From the IMG/VR virus record IMGVR_UViG_3300009296_000007, positions 1 through 40,275 of that record: DNA of 40,275 nt; one strand, 5' to 3'. Below the pieces are notes generated by a model. The model had not been told where the DNA came from, did no database searches, and saw nothing but the letters and a program-made list of their open reading frames with translations. This document shows, in pieces, positions 30,597 through 37,667 of this stretch; position 1 is the first letter of the stretch; the number at the start of each line of letters is the position of its first letter. Source of the DNA: a virus. A program made the position numbers and the translations under genes.

Positions 30597-30662
30597 TGGA
30601 GCGCTTGCTGAGGGCGCGCCGAGAGTTGTATGGTCATGATCTGCCCAGCCAGCCCTCAGCAC
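30597..30662 (-). promoter_or_regulatory. Structured leader with short ORF stopping in the terminator
   Basis: The leader begins with TGCTGAGGGC (30652-30661), which pairs with GCCCTCAGCA (30606-30615). A GTG at 30662 opens a 24-codon ORF whose TGA (30588-30590) lies in the terminator loop region, so a ribosome finishing it would cover the 5' arm of the terminator hairpin. This is the geometry of translational attenuation. The transcript could also be a 98-nt small RNA. Confidence 0.5.
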
Positions 30663-30666
30663 TATC

Positions 30667-30695
30667 AGTCTAATTTGTAAACATTATTTTGTCAA
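30667..30695 (-). promoter_or_regulatory. Promoter TTGACA-17-TAGACT for the packaging operon
   Basis: The -35 TTGACA (30690-30695) and -10 TAGACT (30667-30672) have 17-nt spacing in an AT-rich stretch. The -10 matches the 23.7 kb promoter exactly. Confidence 0.8.
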
Positions 30696-30848
30696 TATTA
30701 TTGTTAAATTTGTGCAGGGAGACCAAGCCGTGGACTGTATCTCCAATTGCTCGTTTAGCACAGGGTCAGGAGTAGCGGTGCAAACGCTATTAACCCAGCC
30801 TCCACAATTATGGACTGCACGGTATCATTGTACAAAAAAATCATCCGA
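30696..30848 (-). other. Non-coding gap after the lipoprotein gene
   Basis: About 150 bases without a convincing gene. It holds a T7 run soon after the lipoprotein stop but no clear hairpin before it, and a TAGCG/CGCTA hairpin flanked by GGGT/ACCC near 30768-30800. A hydrophobic 21-codon GTG frame lacks a ribosome binding site and is not accepted. Confidence 0.5.
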
Positions 30849-31184
30849 TTATGGCAACAACTCCTTAGGACAAGAAACTTTCTTTATATTCTCAAATCCT
30901 TGTCTTGGATCGCGTTCAGGGTTGTACATGTATCCAGACTCTACCACCTCCCATGGGTCCGACTTATCCGCGATGTTATTATGTTTTACTGAGTATTTCC
31001 CGACGTACATAACGCGACACGTTCTATTAATCCACATGGCATCACCGCTCATCATGCGGTAGCAATCCCCCGCCGATAGCATCACTGCCTTTGAACTATC
31101 CAACGGCTTATCAACTTTTCCTGCTCCATTCCTCGAACATCCAGACAACAACAACAGCAGCAGCAGCAGCGCCAATTTCTTCAT
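30849..31184 (-). CDS. Lipoprotein, 111 aa
   Basis: A 111-aa protein with a lipoprotein signal (MKKLALLLLLLLLSGC, lipobox LSGC). The mature domain has a GDCYRMMSGDAMWINRTCRV core with two cysteines and VGKYSVKHNN. Its ATG overlaps the stop of the upstream frame (ATGA), which supports coding of the stretch after the amber codon there. Possibly an exclusion or envelope lipoprotein. Confidence 0.7.
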   Translation of the reverse strand: MKKLALLLLLLLLSGCSRNGAGKVDKPLDSSKAVMLSAGDCYRMMSGDAMWINRTCRVMYVGKYSVKHNNIADKSDPWEVVESGYMYNPERDPRQGFENIKKVSCPKELLP

Positions 31185-31447
31185 TTTTTAGCCTCCACTT
31201 TGGTCCAATTACCTGCCAAAAATGTATTTATTATAATCGTGTGTCGCGCGTAGTAGTCATATAGCTATCTAACCCTCTCTGTTGTCTGCAACAAAACAAA
31301 ATCTAACAGCCTTGCCCATATCCATTTCGGCATCCACCATCTCCTGGGGCGTATGTAGAGCGTCAATTTCTCCTCCCAAATCCTGCGCTCCTCCCAGTCA
31401 ATTTTTATCATGTGATCTGCTATTTGTTTGTATCCATCCAAGCTCAT
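31181..31447 (-). CDS. Small protein interrupted by an in-frame amber codon
   Basis: From ATG 31447 the frame encodes 60 residues (MSLDGYKQIADHMIKIDWEE, then YIRPRRWWMPKWIWARLLDF) up to TAG at 31265-31267. Directly after the TAG the same frame continues for 27 protein-like codons (LYDYYARHTIIINTFLAG, then NWTKVEAKK) to TGA at 31181-31183, which overlaps the lipoprotein start as ATGA. There is no usual start codon soon after the TAG. Either an amber mutation truncates the protein or read-through gives an 88-codon product. Conservatively, the reliable product is 31265-31447. Confidence 0.6.
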
Positions 31448-31551
31448 ATTTTATTCTCCCAGTATACCCAGCAGTTGATAAGTACGCCAAACATCCAAAC
31501 GGCTACGATAGCGGCGCAGATTGCCCAGTCGTTTCGCAGGAGGCGGGTCAT
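31444..31551 (-). CDS. Single-helix membrane peptide, 35 aa
   Basis: A 35-codon ORF linked by ATGA overlaps to the DUF5131 gene before it and the next gene. It encodes a short basic N-terminus (MTRLLRND) and one transmembrane helix (WAICAAIVAVWMFGVLINCW). Function unknown. Confidence 0.6.
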   Translation of the reverse strand: MTRLLRNDWAICAAIVAVWMFGVLINCWVYWENKI

Positions 31552-32324
31552 GGGAGCTGCCTGGGGCCTATTGGCTGTCCGTAGGAATCGACCTTTCCGA
31601 AAAACGGGACCTCCGCCTCTCGGCATTGGACGACAAGACTCGAATAATCCCGTGTGTCCATGCGTCTTTTGTGCGGTCCTGTCTCTCCTCCGCAGACGAC
31701 CCAATCAATGCCCTCTTTTAGCGGTCCGCCAAAACGATCTCCTGGACCTGCCGGTAGAGTCGATCCTATGGGCACATCTCTAAAAAACACAGGCCCCAAC
31801 ATCGGCTCCACCGATATCCACCTTTTGGCCGCTGGCGTCTGCAAGAGCAACGGTATTCGCTCATCCGCTGCGGCCTGGTTCTCGACGCTGACGCCGAGCC
31901 AGATATTGTCTATGGCCGGACCGTTGCTTTCGTTCCAGTAGTGCTTCATCCATTCGAGCATACGCTTGGGCCTCTTGGTCAGAATCAAATAGGTGTGTTG
32001 GTGTTGCTCGTGCATGACGTGGAAAATATCGCTCAACCACATCTGTCTAATATCTTCGTGGAAGATATCTCCCATGAACTGGACAGCAATCATGGCGGGC
32101 TTGCGAACCTTGGTTGGCGCAAGAAGCTCGTCAACGTCTATCCGCAACGAGTCGCCGGAATATGCCTTGCGGTTTTTCGCGCTGAACGTCGGGTTGGCCG
32201 CATGACGCTTGGCGAACCGCAGGTGCCAGCAGTTTTTGCAGCCTTCGGACACTGGATCGCAGCGCATCTTGATCGGGTTCCAGCTGTACCCGCCCTGCAA
32301 ATACTCGATCTTTGACCGTTGCAT
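31548..32324 (-). CDS. Phage Gp37/Gp68-family (DUF5131) protein
   Basis: A 258-aa protein matching the Gp37/Gp68 (DUF5131) family: SWNPIKMRCDPVSEGCKNCW with cysteines 22, 29 and 32, then FMGDIFHEDI, LILTKRPKRMLEWM, IWLGVSVEN, WISVEPMLGP and WVVCGGETGPHKRRMD. The three-cysteine cluster suggests a metal or Fe-S site, but the reaction is not established. The start is ATG 32324 in a TAATG overlap with GGGAG upstream. Common in phage accessory regions. Confidence 0.85.
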   Translation of the reverse strand: MQRSKIEYLQGGYSWNPIKMRCDPVSEGCKNCWHLRFAKRHAANPTFSAKNRKAYSGDSLRIDVDELLAPTKVRKPAMIAVQFMGDIFHEDIRQMWLSDIFHVMHEQHQHTYLILTKRPKRMLEWMKHYWNESNGPAIDNIWLGVSVENQAAADERIPLLLQTPAAKRWISVEPMLGPVFFRDVPIGSTLPAGPGDRFGGPLKEGIDWVVCGGETGPHKRRMDTRDYSSLVVQCREAEVPFFGKVDSYGQPIGPRQLP

Positions 32325-32494
32325 TATTTCTCCCTCTCCGCGATCATGGCGTCGGCATAACGATACGCCTCTATCGCACATTGTGACGGGTCCGGGCAAT
32401 AATCAGGCAAAAATGCGCGCATCGCATTTGCGGCAAAATAATCCCTGAGCGACATCACTTGCGGAAACGCCTGACCTACGTCTGGTTTATTCAT
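32324..32494 (-). CDS. Small protein, 56 aa
   Basis: A 56-aa protein (SLRDYFAANAMRAFLPDYCP core, then AIEAYRYADAMIAEREK). The LRDYFAAxAM and YxxADAMIAER blocks are familiar from many phage early-region proteins of unknown function. AGGAGG precedes ATG 32494. Confidence 0.7.
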   Translation of the reverse strand: MNKPDVGQAFPQVMSLRDYFAANAMRAFLPDYCPDPSQCAIEAYRYADAMIAEREK

Positions 32495-32909
32495 CGTTAT
32501 CCTCCTGCTTCCCATCGTCATTAGCCTTCCCGTCTGACTGGGGAGCGAGGGCGTTTTTTATCACGCCAAGGCATATTTCCTTTTTACCCGATTCGTCTTG
32601 CACGGCCAAACGGATGTAATAATCTGCTGCATTTAACGCTTTCCTAAGATCCAAATTCCTCGCGTTCATTTTGTCGATGATACCCTCCAACTTCTCGACC
32701 TGATCCATGAGTTCAGGTCCGTCTTTTTCCCACATCCTCAGACGTTCGTTTAGCTTTGAAATCATGCCCCGGAACTCGTCGCGCTCCTTGACCGCCGCGT
32801 CCATGAAAACTGCTATCGTTGACTTTGCATCCGCATAACATGACGCGCAGTACGCGACCATATTGTCCGTCCCGTGCTCGGACTTGCAGTTATGGCAGGT
32901 GTATCTCAT
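32487..32909 (-). CDS. Zinc-finger plus coiled-coil protein, 140 aa
   Basis: A 140-aa protein. Residues 1-23 hold CHNC and CASC pairs (a zinc finger), 35-80 a coiled coil (EFRGMISKLNERLRMWEKDG onward), and the tail is very acidic (NDDGKQEDNDE). It overlaps the Ea22-like gene by ATGA. A nucleic-acid accessory role is conceivable. Confidence 0.65.
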   Translation of the reverse strand: MRYTCHNCKSEHGTDNMVAYCASCYADAKSTIAVFMDAAVKERDEFRGMISKLNERLRMWEKDGPELMDQVEKLEGIIDKMNARNLDLRKALNAADYYIRLAVQDESGKKEICLGVIKNALAPQSDGKANDDGKQEDNDE

Positions 32910-33301
32910 TTGTTTGCCTCGTTCACTGTTTTTAGAGAAGCAGCCCTTTCCCACTCAACCAATTCATCGACACCGTTACCTTCGTCATATTTTACTGCCC
33001 TCCACAATGACTCTCCGGCGCTAAGCATCCTAGACAACTGATTTTCCAATTCGTCACACCTTATTTTTGCCTGCATAAGTTGTGACTTTGCCTCAATCAC
33101 ATCGTCGATTAGTAGAGGGATATCCTGACGGGCTTTGGAGATAAATTCAGCATCCATAACGCAAGCGTCAAGAGGCCTGCGTCGCATACCTGCAATAAAA
33201 TATTTCTCGCTGGTCACTAAATGATTTGTTCTATACCACGGCCCCGGACTCGCCGCCTCGCACCGCGCCTTCATCTCCGCAAGCTCAGCGTCGGTGATCA
33301 T
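32906..33301 (-). CDS. Ead/Ea22-like protein, 131 aa
   Basis: A 131-aa protein with hallmarks of lambda Ea22-like proteins: ELAEMKARCEAASPGPW at the N-terminus, DAEFISKARQDIPLLIDDV in the middle (residues 50-68) and a coiled coil. These are accessory early phage proteins of unclear function. ATGA overlaps link it to both neighbours. Confidence 0.75.
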   Translation of the reverse strand: MITDAELAEMKARCEAASPGPWYRTNHLVTSEKYFIAGMRRRPLDACVMDAEFISKARQDIPLLIDDVIEAKSQLMQAKIRCDELENQLSRMLSAGESLWRAVKYDEGNGVDELVEWERAASLKTVNEANK

Positions 33302-33762
33302 GGCTCAACCTCAACCGAATCGGTAAGAATCTTTACCGTGTTCTGAAATGCCTTCTCCAATAATTCGTGAGGAAGTTTCAACGGGTAAACGCTGCCACTA
33401 CGCGCCTTACCGGCCATGACGCAATCGACGACATATTCCAAAACGTCGATTAGGTTTACATCATAACGGATTACGGCTTGATTACTTATGTGGTGACGTT
33501 CTACCGCCTGGTGCATCTCCCACCATTTTGTCGTCTTGAAGCCATTTTGAAAATCAGCAAAGAAAGAATCTATTGCGCTGATCTTGGTATGATCGTGATC
33601 ATCTGATGCCTTGATAATCATTCTGACGAATAGGTGCAACCCTTCTCGAACATCTTCGATGTGTTGACGTGACGACGACAACAGAACATCCTTTGTCACC
33701 TTTGACCAATCGCAAGTCCTCGTATCTGCCGTGCTAGACTTCTTTATTCTGATTTTGCTCAT
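33298..33762 (-). CDS. His/Asp-rich (HD-like) phage protein, 154 aa
   Basis: A 154-aa protein with SDDHDHTKISAIDSFFADF (residues 53-71), WWEMHQAVERHHIS (79-92) and DVNLIDVLEYVVDCVMAGKARSG (101-123). The HDHTK, HH and D-x-x-E pattern resembles HD-type metal proteins found in phages (DUF5662-like), so a metal-dependent phosphohydrolase fold is possible. GGAGGGGAG precedes the ATG. Confidence 0.6.
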   Translation of the reverse strand: MSKIRIKKSSTADTRTCDWSKVTKDVLLSSSRQHIEDVREGLHLFVRMIIKASDDHDHTKISAIDSFFADFQNGFKTTKWWEMHQAVERHHISNQAVIRYDVNLIDVLEYVVDCVMAGKARSGSVYPLKLPHELLEKAFQNTVKILTDSVEVEP

Positions 33763-33801
33763 CTCCCCTCCTAACCTTGCTGACGGACAGGCTGCGCTGA
33801 T

Positions 33802-34635
33802 TCATTTGGACTCCGTGTTAAAAAACGCCTTGAACATATCCGCTCCGTAAGCCCCCGCCGTGATCTTGATTATTCCTGCTACCGTGATCTTCTCCGGAGT
33901 CTGGCGCTGATTCATCCACGCTCTAACCCCTGGCTCACATGCCCCAGTTATGGTTCTGTATGCCCGGATCGCGTCCCGCTTCGTTACTTCTAGGTCCAGC
34001 TTCCACGCCTTAAATTCCGTCGTGTCGCGATTGCCTATCTTGTACATCAAGCCGTCGCGGGCCTCGGACAAAGTCTTTCCGTGCGAGAACGCCTCTCCGT
34101 CGGTGACGAGGTAAGATACCTTGGTCTGACCGCAAACAATAACTCGGGAAACTGGTCCGCGCTGTGACACGATACGCGCCAGGATACCGTCGGCAAACGA
34201 GAAACCGGCAGCAGCGAATGCCGACAGCAGCATTGCTCGGCAACGATTCGGTGCTTCTGTGTCGTTTGACTTTACGCCGGACCAATCGCCACTGGCGTCG
34301 ATGGAGCCGCCCACCGAGGTCAGCTTCGGGAACGCAGACTTCGTGTCCGCGCCACTGGCGTAGATGTAGCCGCCCACCGAGGTCAGCTTCGGGAACGCAG
34401 ACTTCGTGTCCGCGCCACTGGCGTCGATGGAGCCGCCCACCGAGGTCAGCTTCGGGAACGCAGACTTCGTGTCCGCGCCCCTGGCGTCGATGGAGCCGCC
34501 CACCTTTTTAAGATTTGGGAACAACTCTTTTTTATACTCTACAGCGGAAAGATTTCCTGTTATCTCGGTGTAATCGTAAACCTGGCCGGCATTGGCCACC
34601 AAGTCCCCTGTAAAGATATTCTTCTTGTTTTTCAT
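33802..34635 (-). CDS. Protein with 21-residue solenoid-like repeats, 277 aa
   Basis: A 277-aa protein in two parts. Residues about 35-115 contain near-identical 21-residue repeats (GG-SIDASGADTKSAFPKLTSV), with a leucine-rich-repeat or beta-solenoid look and 63-bp DNA period. The remaining residues form a globular domain with GQTKVSYLVTDGEAFSHGKT and a WKLDLEVTKRDAIRAYRTIT segment. GGAGGG precedes the ATG. Repeats of this LTSVGG type occur in phage and bacterial proteins that bind partners; the function is unknown. Confidence 0.65.
   Translation of the reverse strand: MKNKKNIFTGDLVANAGQVYDYTEITGNLSAVEYKKELFPNLKKVGGSIDARGADTKSAFPKLTSVGGSIDASGADTKSAFPKLTSVGGYIYASGADTKSAFPKLTSVGGSIDASGDWSGVKSNDTEAPNRCRAMLLSAFAAAGFSFADGILARIVSQRGPVSRVIVCGQTKVSYLVTDGEAFSHGKTLSEARDGLMYKIGNRDTTEFKAWKLDLEVTKRDAIRAYRTITGACEPGVRAWMNQRQTPEKITVAGIIKITAGAYGADMFKAFFNTESK
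34288..34510. repeat. 63-bp tandem repeat, about 3.5 copies
   Basis: Near-identical 63-bp units begin at 34288, 34351, 34414 and 34477 (the last diverged). They encode the 21-residue solenoid repeats. The low divergence indicates recent expansion or active homogenisation. Confidence 0.85.
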
Positions 34636-34649
34636 TTACTTTCCCTCCG

Positions 34650-35276
34650 TCAGTGATTTTTATTTGGCCCCGTCCCGCCGTTCAGCGCAGCGTCATGTTG
34701 TTTCCGCAGTGACCGCTTCAATCCTTTTACATCTGGGCGACTGTGGCCGCTTTCCACAATCTCTCTGGCCATTTTCCGGAATGAGTTGACGCGGGTCCTT
34801 ACTGAGTGTACGTTCATCTTCAATTTCCGCGCTGCGAAAATTAGATTGTTTTTAGTCTGTGAATCTGCCATTACCATGAATATCTCTAAGTCACTGTTCA
34901 TGCTCGACAATAACAAGGCAAGCGTCTCTCTGAGCACTAGCCTATGCGATGGACATTCTAAATTGAGATCGCGCATAGGGACATTGATACGGTCTAACAA
35001 AGTTTCATCAGAGTTTTCGTCCATTGAGCTCTCTATGCTTACGGACGGACACAACCTTTCACGTCGTGCCATCTTTCTCACTTGGCTCTTGATCGCCCAC
35101 AGGATGTTCTGTTTGATGCAGACGGGGGCATTTGTCCAGGCTTCTCCTTGGTGCCGCCTTAACTTTTCAAATACAGCTGTAACGACGTCCGCTCCTTCTT
35201 GCTCCGAATCTAGCAGTCCGAGCAGGTAGGCATTACGAGTGGCGAAATCAAGGTAATCATCCAGGTTATCTATCAT
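34650..35276 (-). CDS. Sigma-factor-like protein, 208 aa
   Basis: A 208-aa protein resembling ECF-type sigma factors. The N-terminal half has a region-2-like block (DVVTAVFEKLRR, then NILWAIKSQVRKMARRERL). The C-terminal half has LRETLALLLSSMNSDLEIFM and a helix-turn-helix (NNLIFAARKLKMNVHSVRTR, then VNSFRKMAR) as in region 4. A basic tail follows. It could redirect host polymerase to phage promoters, though most promoters here look like ordinary sigma70 sites. Assignment is by pattern and is moderate. Confidence 0.6.
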   Translation of the reverse strand: MIDNLDDYLDFATRNAYLLGLLDSEQEGADVVTAVFEKLRRHQGEAWTNAPVCIKQNILWAIKSQVRKMARRERLCPSVSIESSMDENSDETLLDRINVPMRDLNLECPSHRLVLRETLALLLSSMNSDLEIFMVMADSQTKNNLIFAARKLKMNVHSVRTRVNSFRKMAREIVESGHSRPDVKGLKRSLRKQHDAALNGGTGPNKNH

Positions 35277-35416
35277 CGTTCTGACCTATTTCTCTCATCC
35301 AACTTACGATGATGCCCGCACAGCCACCGCTTCCCGACGCGGTAGACAACGCGCTTGAGGCAACGGTGAGCCGGTGCGTAGGTGCTCGCGGGGACGGGGG
35401 CTTGACAGGTGGTCAT
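35273..35416 (-). CDS. Small basic cysteine protein, 47 aa
   Basis: A 47-codon ORF linked by ATGA overlaps to the ORF before and to the sigma-like gene after. It is Arg-rich with a Cys/His set (TTCQAP, HRCLKRVVYRVGKRWLCGHH), possibly zinc-binding. Not recognised. Confidence 0.6.
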   Translation of the reverse strand: MTTCQAPVPASTYAPAHRCLKRVVYRVGKRWLCGHHRKLDERNRSER

Positions 35417-35538
35417 GAACCTGCCGCCATCGAATGCTCTACTACAAGTTCCAGCATTTTACCGTCAAGAGCTTTATTTATCTCCCTAGGATTGTTTCCC
35501 CTGCAACCTCGCATGTAACACATGTAAAGTTCAGTCAA
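35413..35538 (-). CDS. Small protein from a TTG start, 41 aa
   Basis: A 41-codon ORF starting at TTG (AGGA upstream) within the end of the helicase gene; ATG 35523 is a shorter option. The peptide (MTELYMCYMRGCRGNNPREI, then NKALDGKMLELV) ends in an ATGA overlap with the next ORF. Not recognised. Confidence 0.55.
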   Translation of the reverse strand: MTELYMCYMRGCRGNNPREINKALDGKMLELVVEHSMAAGS

Positions 35539-36850
35539 TTCCTGCTCGGTCAGTTCCAACGATATCATTTTCTTTGTGTTCATATATCCTCAGGCTTTGT
35601 GGGTCCATTTCTAGGATGACTTTCATTTTGCGTCGTGACTCTCGGCTTTTGCAGTTTATGGCCTGTAATATTCTCTTGCCTTGATTTTTATTTGCATCGG
35701 ATTCGATGATTGGCGGCTCCCATATCAACACGACTCGGCTGCTCTCCTGCTCTACAGCAGATGACTCAGCAAGCTCGCCCATAGTCGGGGCCGTGTCAGC
35801 CTTTCCAGCGTAGGCCATTCGGTTTAGCTGGCTTGCAAGGTGGACTACAACATCATGACGGCGGGCTATCGAGTGCAGACGGATCATAAACTCCTTGATC
35901 CGCAAGCGCATCGGGTCAGACTTGGACAGCGACGGAAGGTTGCAGTGGGTCAGGTAGTCGATAAAAACAACATTCGGCTTGCTCTCAGATATTGCAGTCT
36001 CTATGTCCTGCAAACTCGGCTCTGGGTTATCCATAAGCCTAATCCCCATCTTCTGCAATTCTTCTGCTGTATCTCTGTACTTTTCAAAACCTGACAGAGA
36101 TAGACCGCGACGAAGATCATAGGCTCCGGGACCTCCGAAGATAGACATTATCCGGTCGCTCTGCTCAGTGTTGCTCATCTCGGTCCCGACCATCAGGCAC
36201 GGCCATCCCTGCTCGGCGCAATGGCGCATTATGTTGACCATAAGTAACGACTTACCGACGCCAGGAGCTGCGGCCCAGGTGGTTATCTCTCCAGGTAGGC
36301 ACCCACCCCATAGATCGTCAAACCCTCTGTACCCAACAGTGTAAAGCACGCGCGGTGTCTTTTTGTCGTATCGCTCAATAGCCTTGTGCAGAACATCGCC
36401 TATTGATTCAGTCCTGTCTTTACCTACGGAATCAAGGCACCTAACAGCATCGGCAATCTTGTCTATATTGCATGGGTCCTTGCATTCAACTAGGCGCAAG
36501 CACTCATCGTTTATCCTGCGCTCCCAGTAGTGGCGGGCCACAATGTTGCAGTAGTGCGTAAGGTGAGATGCGTGTCCGATAGAGTGTAATATGTCTGTAA
36601 GCGCTTCTATGCCGCCTACATCGTCTAGTTTTCCAATCTCTTTAAGTAGGCCTGGAAGGGTAACGATATCTATAGGCACCGTAGGCCCCATGTCCAACAT
36701 GGCCTCATAGATTGCCCGGAATGAGTCAAAATAGAACATCTCTGGTTTTATCCTTGCCATTGCCGAACGCAATGAACATCCGCCAGAATCAACAAGGATT
36801 GACGCCAGGATTGCCTTTTCGGCTTGTTGGTTGTTTGGAGGTGTTAGCAT
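35531..36850 (-). CDS. dnaB: Replicative DNA helicase, DnaB family
   Basis: A 439-aa hexameric helicase. The N-terminal domain (residues 1-110) has NQQAEKAILASIL at 7-19 as in DnaB. The RecA-like core has Walker A AAPGVGKS (194-201), catalytic Glu in GTEMSN (E224), Walker B VVFIDYL (D298) and an arginine/H4 region LIWEPP near 380. It unwinds the phage fork 5' to 3'. It overlaps the initiator gene by 7 nt, matching an O/P-like replication module where the helicase is phage-encoded. Confidence 0.93.
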   Translation of the reverse strand: MLTPPNNQQAEKAILASILVDSGGCSLRSAMARIKPEMFYFDSFRAIYEAMLDMGPTVPIDIVTLPGLLKEIGKLDDVGGIEALTDILHSIGHASHLTHYCNIVARHYWERRINDECLRLVECKDPCNIDKIADAVRCLDSVGKDRTESIGDVLHKAIERYDKKTPRVLYTVGYRGFDDLWGGCLPGEITTWAAAPGVGKSLLMVNIMRHCAEQGWPCLMVGTEMSNTEQSDRIMSIFGGPGAYDLRRGLSLSGFEKYRDTAEELQKMGIRLMDNPEPSLQDIETAISESKPNVVFIDYLTHCNLPSLSKSDPMRLRIKEFMIRLHSIARRHDVVVHLASQLNRMAYAGKADTAPTMGELAESSAVEQESSRVVLIWEPPIIESDANKNQGKRILQAINCKSRESRRKMKVILEMDPQSLRIYEHKENDIVGTDRAGID

Positions 36851-37548
36851 TGCTTTGAGTCAGCCACTAATTTTTCGTATGTGTCTATTATTTTAGGACC
36901 TTTGTTATTGTAATTATTTCTCTCCCAAGTCCTAATTGCTGCCTGCCAGTCCTTCATCTTTGTTTTCCCAAGCATCCAACCTCTAGCCTCGTAATGGTCA
37001 ATAAAATTATTCGGGTCTATCCCGTTATTTCTTCCAATACAATAAGCTGTTACTAATTCAATTTTTGGAGGTATAATTTCCCTTTCTTTCCTTTCTTTAA
37101 CTGTCTTTAAATGTCTTTCTCCATATAGGCGTTCAGTGGGCTGAACGCTTCCGTTCAGTGGGCTGAACGCTTCCGTTCGGTGGGCTGAACGCTTCCGTTC
37201 AGTGGGCTGAACGCTTTTTGATTGATTCGTGCGTTCAGTGGGCTGAACGCTTGACCATTTTTCGTAGTCTTTGTTTAAATACAATCTGCCTGATTCATCT
37301 TTTATTATAACTTCATTGTCTATAAGAACTTGCATTGCAAGATGAACGCTTCCTATTGGCATTGAAAGTTCCTTTGATGCTTTCCTAAATGACCATTCTT
37401 TAATAAATTTTCTGTTCCATCCATATGAAGATCTAATGACCCATAGCGCAAATCGTAGGCCATTACCAGAAAATGGGTGCCTAACAATCGCGTCAAGCAA
37501 CTCATTAGATATTCTTGTATGCCCATTTTCTAGTTGAGGTGAAGCCAT
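36844..37548 (-). CDS. Replication initiator, phage replication protein O-like
   Basis: A 234-aa protein. Residues 1-95 match the phage replication protein O N-terminal winged-helix domain (GHTRISNELLDAIVRHPFSG, RFALWVIRSSYGWNRK, SFRKASKELSMPIGSV). A linker (100-140) encodes iteron DNA repeats (SVQPTER) and a C-terminal domain with DWQAAIRTWERNN probably contacts the helicase. The arrangement copies lambda O, with the origin inside the gene. The ATG lies 3 nt after a U6 run and has almost no Shine-Dalgarno site, so expression likely depends on the leader upstream. Confidence 0.85.
   Translation of the reverse strand: MASPQLENGHTRISNELLDAIVRHPFSGNGLRFALWVIRSSYGWNRKFIKEWSFRKASKELSMPIGSVHLAMQVLIDNEVIIKDESGRLYLNKDYEKWSSVQPTERTNQSKSVQPTERKRSAHRTEAFSPLNGSVQPTERLYGERHLKTVKERKEREIIPPKIELVTAYCIGRNNGIDPNNFIDHYEARGWMLGKTKMKDWQAAIRTWERNNYNNKGPKIIDTYEKLVADSKQC
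37000..37120. other. AT-rich, strand-asymmetric stretch beside the iterons
   Basis: This part of the initiator gene is AT-rich, with pyrimidine runs on the plus strand (repeated CTTTC near 37081-37103). It lies directly downstream of the iterons in gene direction, as the DNA-unwinding element does in lambda ori. Its role as unwinding element is inferred. Confidence 0.5.
37130..37249. repeat. Five iterons, probable origin of replication
   Basis: Five copies of the 18-bp imperfect palindrome CGTTCAGTGGGCTGAACG begin at 37130, 37152, 37174 (one mismatch), 37196 and 37232. The first four have a 22-bp period (two helical turns); the fifth is 36 bp away. They lie inside the O-like initiator gene and are translated in shifting frames, so DNA function is the constraint. 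They are the likely binding sites of the initiator. Confidence 0.88.
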
Positions 37549-37551
37549 CTT

Positions 37552-37661
37552 AAAAAAGGCCCGCGCCCCTTTGGCGGGTTGCCTGCGAGAGCGACCAACA
37601 ATTGGAGCGCGGGTTAGATTTGGTATTCATTGTTGGTCATCATCTCTCGCAGGGCTTTCAT
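37552..37661 (-). promoter_or_regulatory. Replication-operon leader: pseudoknot with U-run
   Basis: S1 has two perfect 10-bp parts: CCTGCGAGAG (37644-37653) with CTCTCGCAGG (37582-37591), and GACCAACAAT (37629-37638) with ATTGTTGGTC (37593-37602). S2 joins loop bases CCCGCGCTCC (37604-37613) to GGGGCGCGGG (37560-37569), with one G-U pair. U6 follows, 3 nt before the initiator ATG. A local CCCGC/GCGGG hairpin competes with S2. A leaderless 15-codon ORF runs through the 5' arms of S1. This has the layout of an attenuator. Confidence 0.7.
37614..37661 (-). CDS. Leaderless leader peptide of the replication operon, 15 aa
   Basis: ATG begins 6 nt after the -10, so at the predicted +1. The frame (MKALREMMTNNEYQI) ends in TAA directly before the S2 5' arm. 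A translating ribosome would open both S1 arms. It is more likely a regulatory leader peptide than a functional protein. Confidence 0.4.
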   Translation of the reverse strand: MKALREMMTNNEYQI

Positions 37662-37667
37662 GACTAA

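Noticed and set aside
30712-31062. Plus-strand frame of 116 codons opposite the lipoprotein gene
   Set aside because: No ribosome binding site, odd composition, and the minus strand encodes a clear lipoprotein there.
31654-32448. Several plus-strand frames opposite the DUF5131 gene
   Set aside because: The minus strand encodes a conserved family protein with expected motifs; the plus frames are its shadows.
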